DNA of 64,000 nt from Streptomyces sp. NBC_01463 (GTDB lineage: Bacteria; Actinomycetota; Actinomycetes; Streptomycetales; Streptomycetaceae), in NCBI GenBank assembly GCA_036227345.1, contig CP109468.1, positions 5,208,001-5,272,000 of the forward strand. The letters run 5' to 3'. The notes below the pieces were generated by a model. That model ran no database searches and had not been told where the DNA came from. It saw nothing but the letters and a program-made list of their open reading frames with translations. Shown piece after piece: positions 1-7,975 of this stretch (position 1 is the first letter of the stretch; every line of letters starts with the position of its first letter). The translations under genes were made by a program, and so were the position numbers.

Positions 1-359
1 TCCAGATAGAGCGCGTAGTAGGCCGCGGCGTCCAGGTCCCGCGCCACCTCGGTCAGCCAGTGCGGGAGGTCGGCGGCGGCCCGGGCGCTGGTGCGGGTGA
101 GTGTGCAGGCGGCGTCCCCCGGCACGTACAGGCCCTGATCGCGGCGCAGATAGTGCTCGTGCACCAGGGTGCGCAGCAGGTGGTACGTCGTGCTCAGCGG
201 CAGATCGGCGCGGCGGGCCAGCTGTTTCGCCGTGGCGCCCTGCGGGTGGTCCGCCGCCGCTTCCATCAGGCGCAGGGCTCGTTGTACGGAGCCGATCAGG
301 GTGGGGGCGGGGGAGGAGGAAGGGGGAGGCGGAGAGGTGGGCTCGGGGGGTTGGGGCAT
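1..359 (-). CDS. IclR-family transcriptional regulator (N-terminal part)
   Basis: The reading frame begins at an ATG whose first base is 359 and runs off the left edge of the window, so only about 119 residues are visible. After a Pro/Ser-rich leader of about 20 residues comes a winged helix-turn-helix typical of IclR proteins (about residues 21-85): a segment reading SVQRALRLMEA, then LARRADLPLSTTYHLLRTL as recognition helix, then a Y-x-P wing. The start of the effector-binding domain follows. IclR proteins are dimeric DNA-binding regulators of catabolic genes. It is transcribed away from the acyl-CoA synthetase at 598, so that gene is a possible target (inference). The Pro-rich leader is unusual and a later start is possible. 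Confidence 0.85.
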   Translation of the reverse strand, partial: MPQPPEPTSPPPPSSSPAPTLIGSVQRALRLMEAAADHPQGATAKQLARRADLPLSTTYHLLRTLVHEHYLRRDQGLYVPGDAACTLTRTSARAAADLPHWLTEVARDLDAAAYYALYL

Positions 360-531
360 GCGTTCTCCAGGGTGTCGCTCGGCAACGGGGGACGTGACTC
401 CACGCCCCTCGGACGTCTGCTGACACCTGGACACGCGCTCCGTTGCGCGTCACGCGGCCACCGGCACCCCGTGGCCAGTTTCTCCCGGATCCCGTCGTAC
501 GTGGAAACGGGCCGGGTGGCTCGGTGATCCC

Positions 532-560
532 TTGACGGGGGGCGGGTGCGGGCATAGCGT
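532..560 (+). promoter_or_regulatory. Vegetative (HrdB-type) promoter of the acyl-CoA synthetase gene
   Basis: TTGACG at 532-537 and TAGCGT at 555-560 are separated by exactly 17 bp, a near-ideal Streptomyces housekeeping promoter. The expected transcript start is about 567, leaving a leader of about 30 nt before the GTG at 598. The TTG of the -35 box could be misread as a start codon for the downstream gene. Confidence 0.75.
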
Positions 561-597
561 CGCGAAAGCCCTGAGCAAGCGCTTAGAGAGGTCGCTC

Positions 598-2442
598 GTG
601 CCGCACACCGATCCGACCCCGTCCACTCCACCCCCGTCCACTCTGCCCACGTCCACTCTGCCCACGTCCACTCCGCCCACGTCCACTCCGCCCACGTCCA
701 CTCCACCCACGTCCGCACCGCCCGCACCCGTCCCCTCCGTGCTGACCGGGCCCGGCGGTCCGTTCGCTGTCGTGCGGGCCGAGGACGGGCCGGAGGCGGG
801 GCAGCTCGTGTACGCGGACGGGCCCCGGACCCTCCGGGAGTTCGTGGAGACCACCTGGGCGTTCGGGGACCAGCCGTTCCTGGTCGCGGAGGAGCGCAGC
901 TACACGTACGGGGAGTTCTTCGCCGCCGCCTCCGCCCTCGCGTGCCGGCTGAGCGAGGTGCACGGGCTCCGCCCGGGCGACCGGGCCGTGATCGCGATGC
1001 GCAACCATCCCGAGTGGCAGATCGCGTTCTGGGCCGCCCAGCTGGCCGGGCTGGTCGCCGTCCCGCTCAACGCCTGGTGGACCGAGGACGAGTTCACGTA
1101 CGCGCTCGACGACTCCGGGCCGCGGGTGCTCCTCGTAGACGGGGAACGGCTGCCGAGGGTCGTCGGCTGGGCCCGGAGCGCCGGGGCGCGGGTGGTCGTC
1201 TTCCATGGCGGGGACCTCCGGCAGCCCTCCGGCGCGGAGGCGGACGGCCGGGAGCCCGGTGCGGGCGTCGAGTGGTACGAGGATCTGCCCGAGCCCGATC
1301 CGTACGCCGCGCCGCCCGAGGTGGAGATCAGGCCCGAGGACGACGCGACGATCATCTACACCTCCGGCACCACCGGCCGGCCCAAGGGGGCCGTCGCCAC
1401 GCAGCTCGCCCAGGCGGGCGCCGCGCGCAATCCGCGGTTCCACGCGGCGGCCTCCGCGCTGGCCCGGGGGGTCATTCCGGGGCAGGGGCCCGCTCCCGTC
1501 ACCCTGCTGACGTTTCCGTTCTTCCACGTCGCCGCGTTCACCGGCCTCTATGCCGCGATGTCCGCGGGCGGCGCCCTGGTCCTGATGCGGAAGTGGGACG
1601 CGGACGAGGCGCTGCGGCTGATCCGGGAACACCGCGTCACCCACTACGCCGGGGTGCCGGCGACCGCGCTCCAGCTGCTCACCGCGGCCGCCGGCGCGGG
1701 GGACGGGCTGGAGAGCCTCCAGATGCTCAACACCGGCGGGGCGGCCGCACCGGCCGACCTGGTCGGCCGGCTGACCGCCCGGTTCGGGGAGCGGATCGAG
1801 CCGCGCAACGGCTACGGGCTGACCGAGACCAGTGGCGGCGTCCTGGCGAACTTCGGCGCCGAGTACCGGACCCATCCGGGCAGTGTCGGCCGCCCGACGC
1901 CGAGCACCGAGGTGCGGATCTCCGGTCCGGCGGGGGAGGCGCTGCCCGAGGGAGAGGTCGGGGAGCTGTGGCTGCGCGGCCAGGCGCTGGTCCGCGGCTA
2001 CTGGCGGGACGAGGAGGCCACCGCGCAGGCGTTCAGCGGCGGCTGGTTCCGTACCGGAGACCTGGCGGTGGTCCGGGACGGGCGGGTCAGTGTCGTCGAC
2101 CGGATCAAGGACATGGTCATCCGCGGCGGCGAGAACGTGTACTGCGTCGAGGTCGAGTCCGTGCTGCACGACCATCCGGACGTGGAGGACGCGGCCGTGC
2201 TGGGGGTGGCCCATCCGGTGCTCGGCGAGGAGGTCGCCGCGGTCGTCCGGCTCCGCCCCGGCGCCGGTGCCACGGCCGAGGAGCTGCGGCAGCACGTGGG
2301 GCGCAGCCTGGCCGCGTTCAAGGTGCCCGCCCATGTGCTGCTGTCCGACCGGCCGCTGCCCCGCAACGCCACCGGGAAGATCCTCAAGCGCGAGCTGCGC
2401 GGGCCGGTGGAGCGCGAGCTGGGAGCGGCCGGGGGCGGGTGA
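598..2442 (+). CDS. AMP-forming acyl-CoA synthetase / class I adenylate-forming enzyme
   Basis: Activates a carboxylic acid to an acyl-adenylate and then to acyl-CoA in the cytoplasm. The 614-residue product has the ANL-superfamily motifs in order: the P-loop-like IIYTSGTTGRPKG (about residue 252), YGLTE, GWFRTGDL, the hinge IKDMVIRGGENVY, and the C-terminal PRNATGKILKREL with the catalytic lysine. I place the start at GTG 598 because AGAGAGG lies 6 nt upstream and a good promoter ends at 560; a TTG at 532 is in frame but is the -35 box. The first 45 residues are a Pro/Thr/Ser tandem repeat not seen in the family core. It stops directly against the stop codon of the convergent M6 peptidase gene. 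The substrate cannot be read from sequence. Confidence 0.9.
   Translation: MPHTDPTPSTPPPSTLPTSTLPTSTPPTSTPPTSTPPTSAPPAPVPSVLTGPGGPFAVVRAEDGPEAGQLVYADGPRTLREFVETTWAFGDQPFLVAEERSYTYGEFFAAASALACRLSEVHGLRPGDRAVIAMRNHPEWQIAFWAAQLAGLVAVPLNAWWTEDEFTYALDDSGPRVLLVDGERLPRVVGWARSAGARVVVFHGGDLRQPSGAEADGREPGAGVEWYEDLPEPDPYAAPPEVEIRPEDDATIIYTSGTTGRPKGAVATQLAQAGAARNPRFHAAASALARGVIPGQGPAPVTLLTFPFFHVAAFTGLYAAMSAGGALVLMRKWDADEALRLIREHRVTHYAGVPATALQLLTAAAGAGDGLESLQMLNTGGAAAPADLVGRLTARFGERIEPRNGYGLTETSGGVLANFGAEYRTHPGSVGRPTPSTEVRISGPAGEALPEGEVGELWLRGQALVRGYWRDEEATAQAFSGGWFRTGDLAVVRDGRVSVVDRIKDMVIRGGENVYCVEVESVLHDHPDVEDAAVLGVAHPVLGEEVAAVVRLRPGAGATAEELRQHVGRSLAAFKVPAHVLLSDRPLPRNATGKILKRELRGPVERELGAAGGG
631..720 (+). 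repeat. 15-bp coding minisatellite in the synthetase N-terminus
   Basis: Six in-frame 15-bp units based on CCCACGTCCACTCCG encode the pentapeptide P-T-S-T-P/L. The three central copies are nearly identical and the edges are degenerate. The array gives a disordered Pro/Thr/Ser leader ahead of the adenylation domain. Confidence 0.9.
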
Positions 2443-3720
2443 TCAGGGGCGGGTGATCCGTACCCGGTAGTTCCCCTTGGCGTCCTTGTCGACCACCGAG
2501 ATGCTGATGCCGTTGGCCCGGTCGTCATAGGTCTGGCCGGGCTGGAACGGGGCGTCGGAGAGCTCGGCGTGCACGTTGGGCAGCCGGGTGCAGCCGCTGC
2601 TGTCCTTGGTGCTGTCCGTGACCGACACGGGCCCCTGGCCGGTGTCGACGTCCGAGCTCACCTTGTAGATCAGCACGCCGGGCCGGCAGACCTCCTGGTC
2701 GTTGCCGGCCTGGGTCCGCACCTCGACCGCGTAGCCGGACTCCGCCGTCAGCGGGACGAACGCCAGCTTGGTGCCGCCGTGGGTGGCCAGCGGTTCCAGT
2801 ACGTGGTCGCTGGTGCCGGACTGCGCGGCGCAGCTGATCTGGCTGTTGTCGAGCCAGCCGAGCTTCCACTTGTGCCAGCCCAGCAGGTCGTTGTTGGCGC
2901 CCCAGTCCTCCGACATGATGTCCCAGTGCCCGACGGAGCCGCCGCCCTCCATCGTGTAGAGGTCGGGGAGGCCGAAGACGTGGCCGTTCTCGTGCGGCAG
3001 GACGCGGTAGCCGGTCTGGGCGTACGAGCCCGAGCCGTCGTCCTGGCGGCTGTAGACGAACGAGGTGTTGGAGAGCGGCACCCCGTCCGCGTAGGGGGCG
3101 TCGTCGTTGCCCGAGAACGTCACGGACAGCACGGTGTCCAGGGCCGAGGGGCCGGCGTTCGGGGTGACCAGGATGTTCACCAGGTCGTACGCGCTGAAGT
3201 CCACCTTCGGGTCGGCGGCGGCGACGATGTCCTGGACGAGGTGGCGGTAGCCGGGTTCGTACGGTGATCCGCGCTCGATCCCGTACTCCGAGAACGGCAA
3301 CGGCATCCGCAGCCACGTCTTCACCGGGGCCTCCGGCACATAGGTGAGCCGGCCGTAGGAACTGGTGCGGAACCAGTCCGTGGTCTGCGGGAAGAACTCC
3401 GCGAGCCGGTCCATCGCCGGTTCCTTCCCCGGCGCGTCCGGGAAGTCGATCATCAGGTTCAGCGCGTGGACCTGACCGGTGGAACGGGCGTAGCCGGGCT
3501 GGGTGGGCATGCCCTCCGACATCTGCACCCCCATGGTCGCCGATATCCGGCACGGGGCGAGACCGGCCGACCGGGCGGTGGTCATCGGTCCTGCGGAGGC
3601 CCGGCTCGGCAGGGGGAGGGTGCTGCTGGCCGAGGCCAGAGCTGCGATGACCAGGGCTGTTGCCGCGCCGAGGGCTACCGGACGACGGTGCTTGCGTATC
3701 CGGTGGCGGGGCTGCTGCAT
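2443..3720 (-). CDS. Secreted M6-family (immune inhibitor A-like) metallopeptidase
   Basis: Extracellular zinc endopeptidase. The 425-residue product starts with a basic segment (HRIRKHRRP) and a hydrophobic stretch ending near SRASA, a Sec-type (possibly Tat-like) signal peptide of about 43 residues. The zinc signature HENGHVFGLPDLY is at residues 243-255, with H243 and H247 as ligands and E244 as catalytic base; the GLPD extension is characteristic of family M6. The C-terminal third is an all-beta-looking region. It begins at ATG 3720 with AAGG upstream and ends flush against the stop of the acyl-CoA synthetase, so the two genes converge with no gap and no obvious terminator between them. 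Confidence 0.88.
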   Translation of the reverse strand: MQQPRHRIRKHRRPVALGAATALVIAALASASSTLPLPSRASAGPMTTARSAGLAPCRISATMGVQMSEGMPTQPGYARSTGQVHALNLMIDFPDAPGKEPAMDRLAEFFPQTTDWFRTSSYGRLTYVPEAPVKTWLRMPLPFSEYGIERGSPYEPGYRHLVQDIVAAADPKVDFSAYDLVNILVTPNAGPSALDTVLSVTFSGNDDAPYADGVPLSNTSFVYSRQDDGSGSYAQTGYRVLPHENGHVFGLPDLYTMEGGGSVGHWDIMSEDWGANNDLLGWHKWKLGWLDNSQISCAAQSGTSDHVLEPLATHGGTKLAFVPLTAESGYAVEVRTQAGNDQEVCRPGVLIYKVSSDVDTGQGPVSVTDSTKDSSGCTRLPNVHAELSDAPFQPGQTYDDRANGISISVVDKDAKGNYRVRITRP

Positions 3721-3877
3721 AGAGGCGCCTTCGGGTCCGCGGCAGTCGGCCGACCCTGACTGCGCTCTGTCGATCAGCCTCGGCCGGGCGGTGCGGACCC
3801 GCGCGTTGGGTGCGCCGATCGGTGGGTTTTCGGCGGATTTCCAGGGGTGTGACTCAGGTCACATTGAGGCGGGAAAT

Positions 3878-3926
3878 AAGCGGGGATCATTTCCCCGTTT
3901 GCACCGGTGTCCCCGCGAAACGGGGA
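3878..3926. promoter_or_regulatory. Paired inverted repeats upstream of the TetR gene (candidate operator)
   Basis: AAGCGGGGA and TCCCCGTTT (3878-3886, 3892-3900; 8 of 9 bases paired, 5-nt spacer) are followed by TCCCCG and CGGGGA (3910-3915, 3921-3926; perfect, 5-nt spacer). The same half-site recurs four times between the divergent M6 peptidase and TetR genes, which would suit autoregulation by the TetR protein. No protein-DNA link can be shown from sequence. Confidence 0.35.
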
Positions 3927-3991
3927 AGCGGTCCCCGGTTACGTCGAAGGGGTGCCGCACTTACTGACGCAGGAGAAGAAGGAGCGCCGCC

Positions 3992-4654
3992 GTGGACACC
4001 GTCACCCGTACCGCAACCGGCACCGCGCAGCCGCGTACGCCCCGGCCGAGGGCCGACGCGCTGCGCAACCGGGAGCGGATCGTGACGGCCGCGCGCGAGA
4101 TGTTCGTCGAGTTCGGGCCCGATGTGCCGCTCGACGAGGTCGCCCGCCGCGCAGGTGTCGGCAACGCCACCCTCTACCGGAACTTCCCGGACCGGGCCGC
4201 CCTGACCCATGAGGTCGTCCTCGCGGTCACCTCCCGCACCACCGACCGCGCCGAGGAGGCCGCGACGGAGGAGTCCGACCCCTTCGTCGCGCTCAGCCGC
4301 TTCGTGCACGCGGCGGCCGACGAACGGATCGGGGCCCTGTGCCCCATGCTGTCCGGCGGCTTCGACAAGGACCATCCCGAACTGCTCGCCGAGCGCCGGC
4401 GCCTCGAAGAGGCCGTCGAAGGGCTCGTCGGGCGCGCCATGTCCGCGGGGCGCCTGCGTACCGACATCGCCGTCGGTGACGTACTGGTCGTCCTCTCCCA
4501 GCTCACCCGGCCGCTGCCCGGCATCGCCTGCCCGAACATCGACCGGTTCACCCATCGCCACATCCAGCTGTTCCTGGACGGACTGGAGGCCCCGGCCCGG
4601 TCCGTCCTGCCCGGAACGGCGGCGACCTTGGAGGATCTGCGGCGCCGGAGCTGA
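3992..4654 (+). CDS. TetR/AcrR-family transcriptional regulator
   Basis: A 220-residue one-component repressor. The N-terminal TetR helix-turn-helix spans about residues 20-65 (RNRERIVTAAREMFVEFG ... VARRAGVGNATLYRNFPDRAAL). The rest is the variable helical ligand-binding and dimerisation domain. The GTG at 3992 is preceded by GGAG-type ribosome-binding bases about 10-20 nt upstream. The gene lies about 200 bp upstream of, and in the same direction as, a 14-helix MFS exporter, the usual arrangement for a regulator controlling an efflux pump. The effector is unknown. Confidence 0.9.
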   Translation: MDTVTRTATGTAQPRTPRPRADALRNRERIVTAAREMFVEFGPDVPLDEVARRAGVGNATLYRNFPDRAALTHEVVLAVTSRTTDRAEEAATEESDPFVALSRFVHAAADERIGALCPMLSGGFDKDHPELLAERRRLEEAVEGLVGRAMSAGRLRTDIAVGDVLVVLSQLTRPLPGIACPNIDRFTHRHIQLFLDGLEAPARSVLPGTAATLEDLRRRS

Positions 4655-4860
4655 CCACCGCGCCGGGTTCCCGAACGGCGCCCGGCCGCGTGTCCGTCAC
4701 GCCTCGGCCACTCCCTCCTTCTGCCTCCATGCCCCTGCGACCTCTCATCTCCGGCCTCTGACCTCCCGTCGGAGCCCGACCCCCCGCTTCCGTCCGGCCT
4801 TCACCGAATTCACGGTTCACGACCCCGCGCGCCCTCGCGCGTCCTTAGGTGGCTACTCCC

Positions 4861-6390
4861 ATGTCAAAAACAGCTGATATCCGACTCCCGGACCCCAGTC
4901 GCTGGAAGGCGCTGGCGTTCATCGCCCTCGCCCAGTTGATGGTCGTGCTCGACGCCACCATCGTGAACATCGCGCTCCCGCACGCGCAGACCGACCTCGG
5001 CATCACCGATGCCAACAAGCAGTGGGTCATCACCGCCTACGCCCTCGCCTTCGGCGGACTGCTGCTCTTCGGAGGCCGGATCGCCGACCTCTGGGGCCGC
5101 AAGCGCACCTTCGTCGTCGGCCTGATCGGCTTCGCGCTGGCCTCCGCACTCGGCGGCGCGGCGCAGAACCAGGGCATGCTGTTCGGCTCCCGCGCTCTCC
5201 AGGGCGTGTTCGGCGCGCTGCTCGCCCCGGCGGCCCTGTCGCTGCTCGCGGTGATGTTCACCGATGCCAAGGAGCGCGCCAAGGCGTTCGGCATCTACGG
5301 TGCGATCGCCGGTGGCGGTGGCGCCGTCGGTCTGATCCTCGGCGGTCTGCTCACCCAGACGCTGAACTGGCGCTGGACGTTCTTCGTCAACATCCCGTTC
5401 GCGATCGTCGCCGCCGCCGGTGCGTACTTCGTCATCCGTGAGCCGGCCGGCAGCCGCAACCGTTCGTCGCTCGACATCCCGGGCGTCGTCCTGTCCGCGC
5501 TGGGTCTGGTCTCGCTGGTGTACGGATTCACCCGCGCCGAGTCCAGCGGCTGGTCGGACGCGCTGACCATCGGTACGTTCGTCGCCTCCGCCGTCCTGCT
5601 GCTGGCGTTCGTCCTGGTCGAGGCCAAGGTCAAGTCGCCGCTGCTCCCGCTGCGCGTCGTGATGGACCGCAACCGCGGTGGCGTCTACCTCTCCCTGGGT
5701 CTGGCCATCATCGCGATGTTCGGCCTGTTCCTCTTCCTCACGTACTACCTCCAGGTCGTCAAGGGCTACTCGCCGATCAAGACGGGCTTCGCCTTCATGC
5801 CGATGATCGTCGGCATGATCACCGGCTCGACGCAGATCGGCGCCCGGCTGATGACGCGGGTCCCGGCCCGCATGCTGATGGCGCCCGGCTTCCTGACCGC
5901 GGGTGTCGGCATGCTGCTGCTCACGCAGCTGGAGATCGACTCGTCCTACGCGGCGGTCATCCTGCCCGGTCAGCTGCTGCTGGGTCTGGGTATGGGCACG
6001 GCGTTCATGCCCGCCATGTCGCTGGCCACGCACGGCATCGAGCCGCGTGACGCCGGTGTCGCCTCCGCGATGGTCAACACCTCGCAGCAGGTCGGCGGTG
6101 CGATCGGCACGGCGCTGCTCAACACCATCGCCGCCTCCGCCGCCACGGCGTACGCCACCTCGCACGCCGCGCTCGGTGCCACCGACCCGGAGCTGCTGAA
6201 GCTCCAGTCGATGGTGCACGGCTTCACCGGCGCCATCTGGTGGGCCGTCGGCATCCTGGTGGTGGCCGCCGCGATCGCGGGGACCTTCATCAACGCCGGC
6301 CGTCCGTCGTCGACGACCACGGCGTCCGGGGGCACCGGTTCCGCCGACGCCGTCGAGGACGAGTTCAAGGTGCCTGTCGTCGCGCACTGA
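4861..6390 (+). CDS. MFS drug exporter of the DHA2 (EmrB/QacA) type
   Basis: Proton-driven exporter in the cytoplasmic membrane. The roughly 509-residue product shows about 14 hydrophobic segments, the DHA2 motif around LDATIVNIALPHAQ in helix 1, and the conserved GGRIADLWGRKR loop between helices 2 and 3. An upstream in-frame GTG (4849) exists, but AGGTGG at 4846-4851 is spaced 9 nt from ATG 4861, so the ATG is preferred. The hydrophilic C-terminus is rich in Ser, Thr and Gly. It probably forms a regulatory unit with the TetR gene just upstream; the exported compound is unknown. Confidence 0.9.
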   Translation: MSKTADIRLPDPSRWKALAFIALAQLMVVLDATIVNIALPHAQTDLGITDANKQWVITAYALAFGGLLLFGGRIADLWGRKRTFVVGLIGFALASALGGAAQNQGMLFGSRALQGVFGALLAPAALSLLAVMFTDAKERAKAFGIYGAIAGGGGAVGLILGGLLTQTLNWRWTFFVNIPFAIVAAAGAYFVIREPAGSRNRSSLDIPGVVLSALGLVSLVYGFTRAESSGWSDALTIGTFVASAVLLLAFVLVEAKVKSPLLPLRVVMDRNRGGVYLSLGLAIIAMFGLFLFLTYYLQVVKGYSPIKTGFAFMPMIVGMITGSTQIGARLMTRVPARMLMAPGFLTAGVGMLLLTQLEIDSSYAAVILPGQLLLGLGMGTAFMPAMSLATHGIEPRDAGVASAMVNTSQQVGGAIGTALLNTIAASAATAYATSHAALGATDPELLKLQSMVHGFTGAIWWAVGILVVAAAIAGTFINAGRPSSTTTASGGTGSADAVEDEFKVPVVAH

Positions 6391-6433
6391 CCCCCTCGCG
6401 CGCGCGGCGTGCCGTGACGCGGTGCGAAGCGAA

Positions 6434-6470
6434 CTCTGCCCCGGTTCCGTTCGACTGAACCGGGGCAGAG
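6434..6470. terminator. Bidirectional hairpin between MFS and MarR genes
   Basis: CTCTGCCCCGGTTC (6434-6447) and GAACCGGGGCAGAG (6457-6470) form a perfect 14-bp stem with a 9-nt loop, between two convergent genes. It lacks a clear U-tract, as is common in Streptomyces. Confidence 0.75.
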
Positions 6471-6510
6471 GCGCGTTCGGGCAGGGGGCGGAGGCCGTGG
6501 TGCGGTGGTG

Positions 6511-7026
6511 TCAGCGGAGCCAGGGGAGGTCCGCGTCCGTGCCCTCCGGCTGCAGTCCGGCCGCCATGACCTGCATGATCTCGCCGAGCGAGTGCACCTG
6601 CTCGGCGGTGAGCCGGTCGAACATCGCCTGGCGTACGGCACTGACGTGGCCCGGGGCCGAGCGGCGGAGCATCGCGTACCCCTCGTCCGTGAGGACCGCG
6701 TTCTGGCCGCGCTTGTCGGACGGGCAGTCCTCGCGCCGCACCCAGCCGCTCTTCTCCAGCCGGGCGACGGCGTGCGAGAGCCGGGAGCGGGTGATCTTGG
6801 CGTCCTTGGCCAGTTCGGTCATCCGCTTCTGACGGCGGGGTGCCTGGGAGAGCTGGACGAGCAGTCCGTAGTAGATGTGCGGCATACCGGCATCGCGTTG
6901 CAACTGGCGGTCGAGATGATCCTCCAGCAGCGTGGTGGCGTGGAGGTACGCACGCCAGACGCGCTGTTCTTCGTCGGTGAGCCAACGCGTCTGCTCACTT
7001 GTGGATGCCGTGGTCATGTACTCCAC
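6511..7026 (-). CDS. MarR-family transcriptional regulator
   Basis: A 171-residue winged-helix repressor or activator. The central DNA-binding part reads MTELAKDAKITRSRLSHAVARLEKSGWVRREDCPSDKR, containing the MarR recognition helix and the D-x-R wing. Two starts are possible: GTG 7026, with AAAAGG 7 nt upstream, and ATG 7017, with GTGGAG only 3 nt upstream; I list the longer form. It is divergent from the LigB-like dioxygenase gene across about 135 bp holding promoter-like and repeat sequences. Co-regulation of the dioxygenase by this protein is likely by arrangement, though not shown. Confidence 0.9.
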   Translation of the reverse strand: MEYMTTASTSEQTRWLTDEEQRVWRAYLHATTLLEDHLDRQLQRDAGMPHIYYGLLVQLSQAPRRQKRMTELAKDAKITRSRLSHAVARLEKSGWVRREDCPSDKRGQNAVLTDEGYAMLRRSAPGHVSAVRQAMFDRLTAEQVHSLGEIMQVMAAGLQPEGTDADLPWLR

Positions 7027-7040
7027 TGTACGACCTTTTC

Positions 7041-7107
7041 TTGAAAGTTGAACAAGATAGAGCTAAGGTCTCCGAACGTAGGAACTTGAAGATTAAAGAA
7101 CTGTTCC
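7041..7107 (+). promoter_or_regulatory. Promoter and candidate MarR sites between divergent genes
   Basis: TTGAAA (7041-7046) and TAAGGT (7064-7069) are 17 bp apart and point toward the dioxygenase gene. TTGAA recurs three times (7041, 7048, 7086), and GGAAC/GTTCC (7081-7085, 7103-7107) is an inverted repeat downstream of the predicted transcript start. These are plausible binding sites for the adjacent MarR protein. Confidence 0.5.
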
Positions 7108-7161
7108 TTCTGAAGGTCCCGGTAGAAGACTTACCTCGATCAGCAGTGGATGGGGAGTGTC

Positions 7162-7944
7162 ATGACAGTCACCGCGGAGCGCATGCCCGCCCTCTATCTC
7201 TCCCACGGCGCACCGCCGCTGGCCGACGATCCGGTCTGGCCGGGTGAGCTCGCGGCCTGGTCCGCCGGTCTCCCGCGCCCCACCGCCGTCCTCATGGTGT
7301 CCGCCCACTGGGAGGAGGCGCCGCTCGCGCTCGGCGCCACCGAGACGATCCCGCTGGTCTACGACTTCTGGGGCTTCCCCGAGCACTACTACCAGGTGCG
7401 GTACGGCGCCCCCGGGGCCCCGCAGCTGGCCGACAGCGTCCGCAAGCTGCTGCGCGGCGCCGGTACGCCGGTCCAGGACATCCCCGACCGGGGCCTCGAC
7501 CACGGGGCGTACGTCCCGCTGGTGGAGATGTTCCCCGAGGCCGACATCCCGGTGCTGCAGATCTCCATGCCGACGCTCGACCCGCAGAAGCTGATGGACA
7601 TCGGGCGCAAGCTCGCGCCGCTGCGCGACGAGGGCGTCCTGATCGTCGGCAGCGGCTTCTTCACGCACAACCTGGCCGCGCTGCGGCATACGGGCGGCGG
7701 CGTGCCCGGCTGGTCGGCGGAGTTCGACGACTGGGGGCACCGCGCACTCCAGGCGCAGGACATCGACGCGCTGCTGGACTTCGAGCACAAGTCCCCGGCC
7801 GGCCGGCTCGCCCACCCCCGCACCGAGCACTTCGCCCCCCTCTTCGTCACGCTCGGCGCCGCGGAGCAGGAGCTGGGGCAGGGGCGCAGCGTGATCGACG
7901 GGTTCTGGATGGGGCTGGCCAAGCGCTCGGTGCAGTTCGGCTGA
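7162..7944 (+). CDS. DODA-type extradiol aromatic ring-opening dioxygenase (LigB family)
   Basis: The 260-residue product matches the LigB/DODA fold, which uses a mononuclear metal (Fe or Zn) to open catechol-type rings. It has LYLSHGAPP near the N-terminus (first metal His), SAHWE in the middle, the GLDHGAYVPL motif (catalytic His region) and SGFFTHNL near residue 175. The start chosen is ATG 7162 with GGGGAG just upstream; an in-frame ATG at 7150 lacks a better site. It is divergent from a MarR regulator, an arrangement common for aromatic-compound response genes. The natural substrate is not evident. Confidence 0.88.
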   Translation: MTVTAERMPALYLSHGAPPLADDPVWPGELAAWSAGLPRPTAVLMVSAHWEEAPLALGATETIPLVYDFWGFPEHYYQVRYGAPGAPQLADSVRKLLRGAGTPVQDIPDRGLDHGAYVPLVEMFPEADIPVLQISMPTLDPQKLMDIGRKLAPLRDEGVLIVGSGFFTHNLAALRHTGGGVPGWSAEFDDWGHRALQAQDIDALLDFEHKSPAGRLAHPRTEHFAPLFVTLGAAEQELGQGRSVIDGFWMGLAKRSVQFG

Positions 7945-7975
7945 GGCAGGAGAGGGGCGGGGCGGTGCGGGGCGG

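Noticed and set aside
532..597. TTG 532 as start of the acyl-CoA synthetase
   Set aside because: The TTG is the first part of a TTGACG -35 box with a matching -10 box 17 bp on; the GTG at 598 has a ribosome site.
4849..4860. GTG 4849 as start of the DHA2 exporter
   Set aside because: No ribosome site before it; the same bases form the AGGTGG site for ATG 4861.
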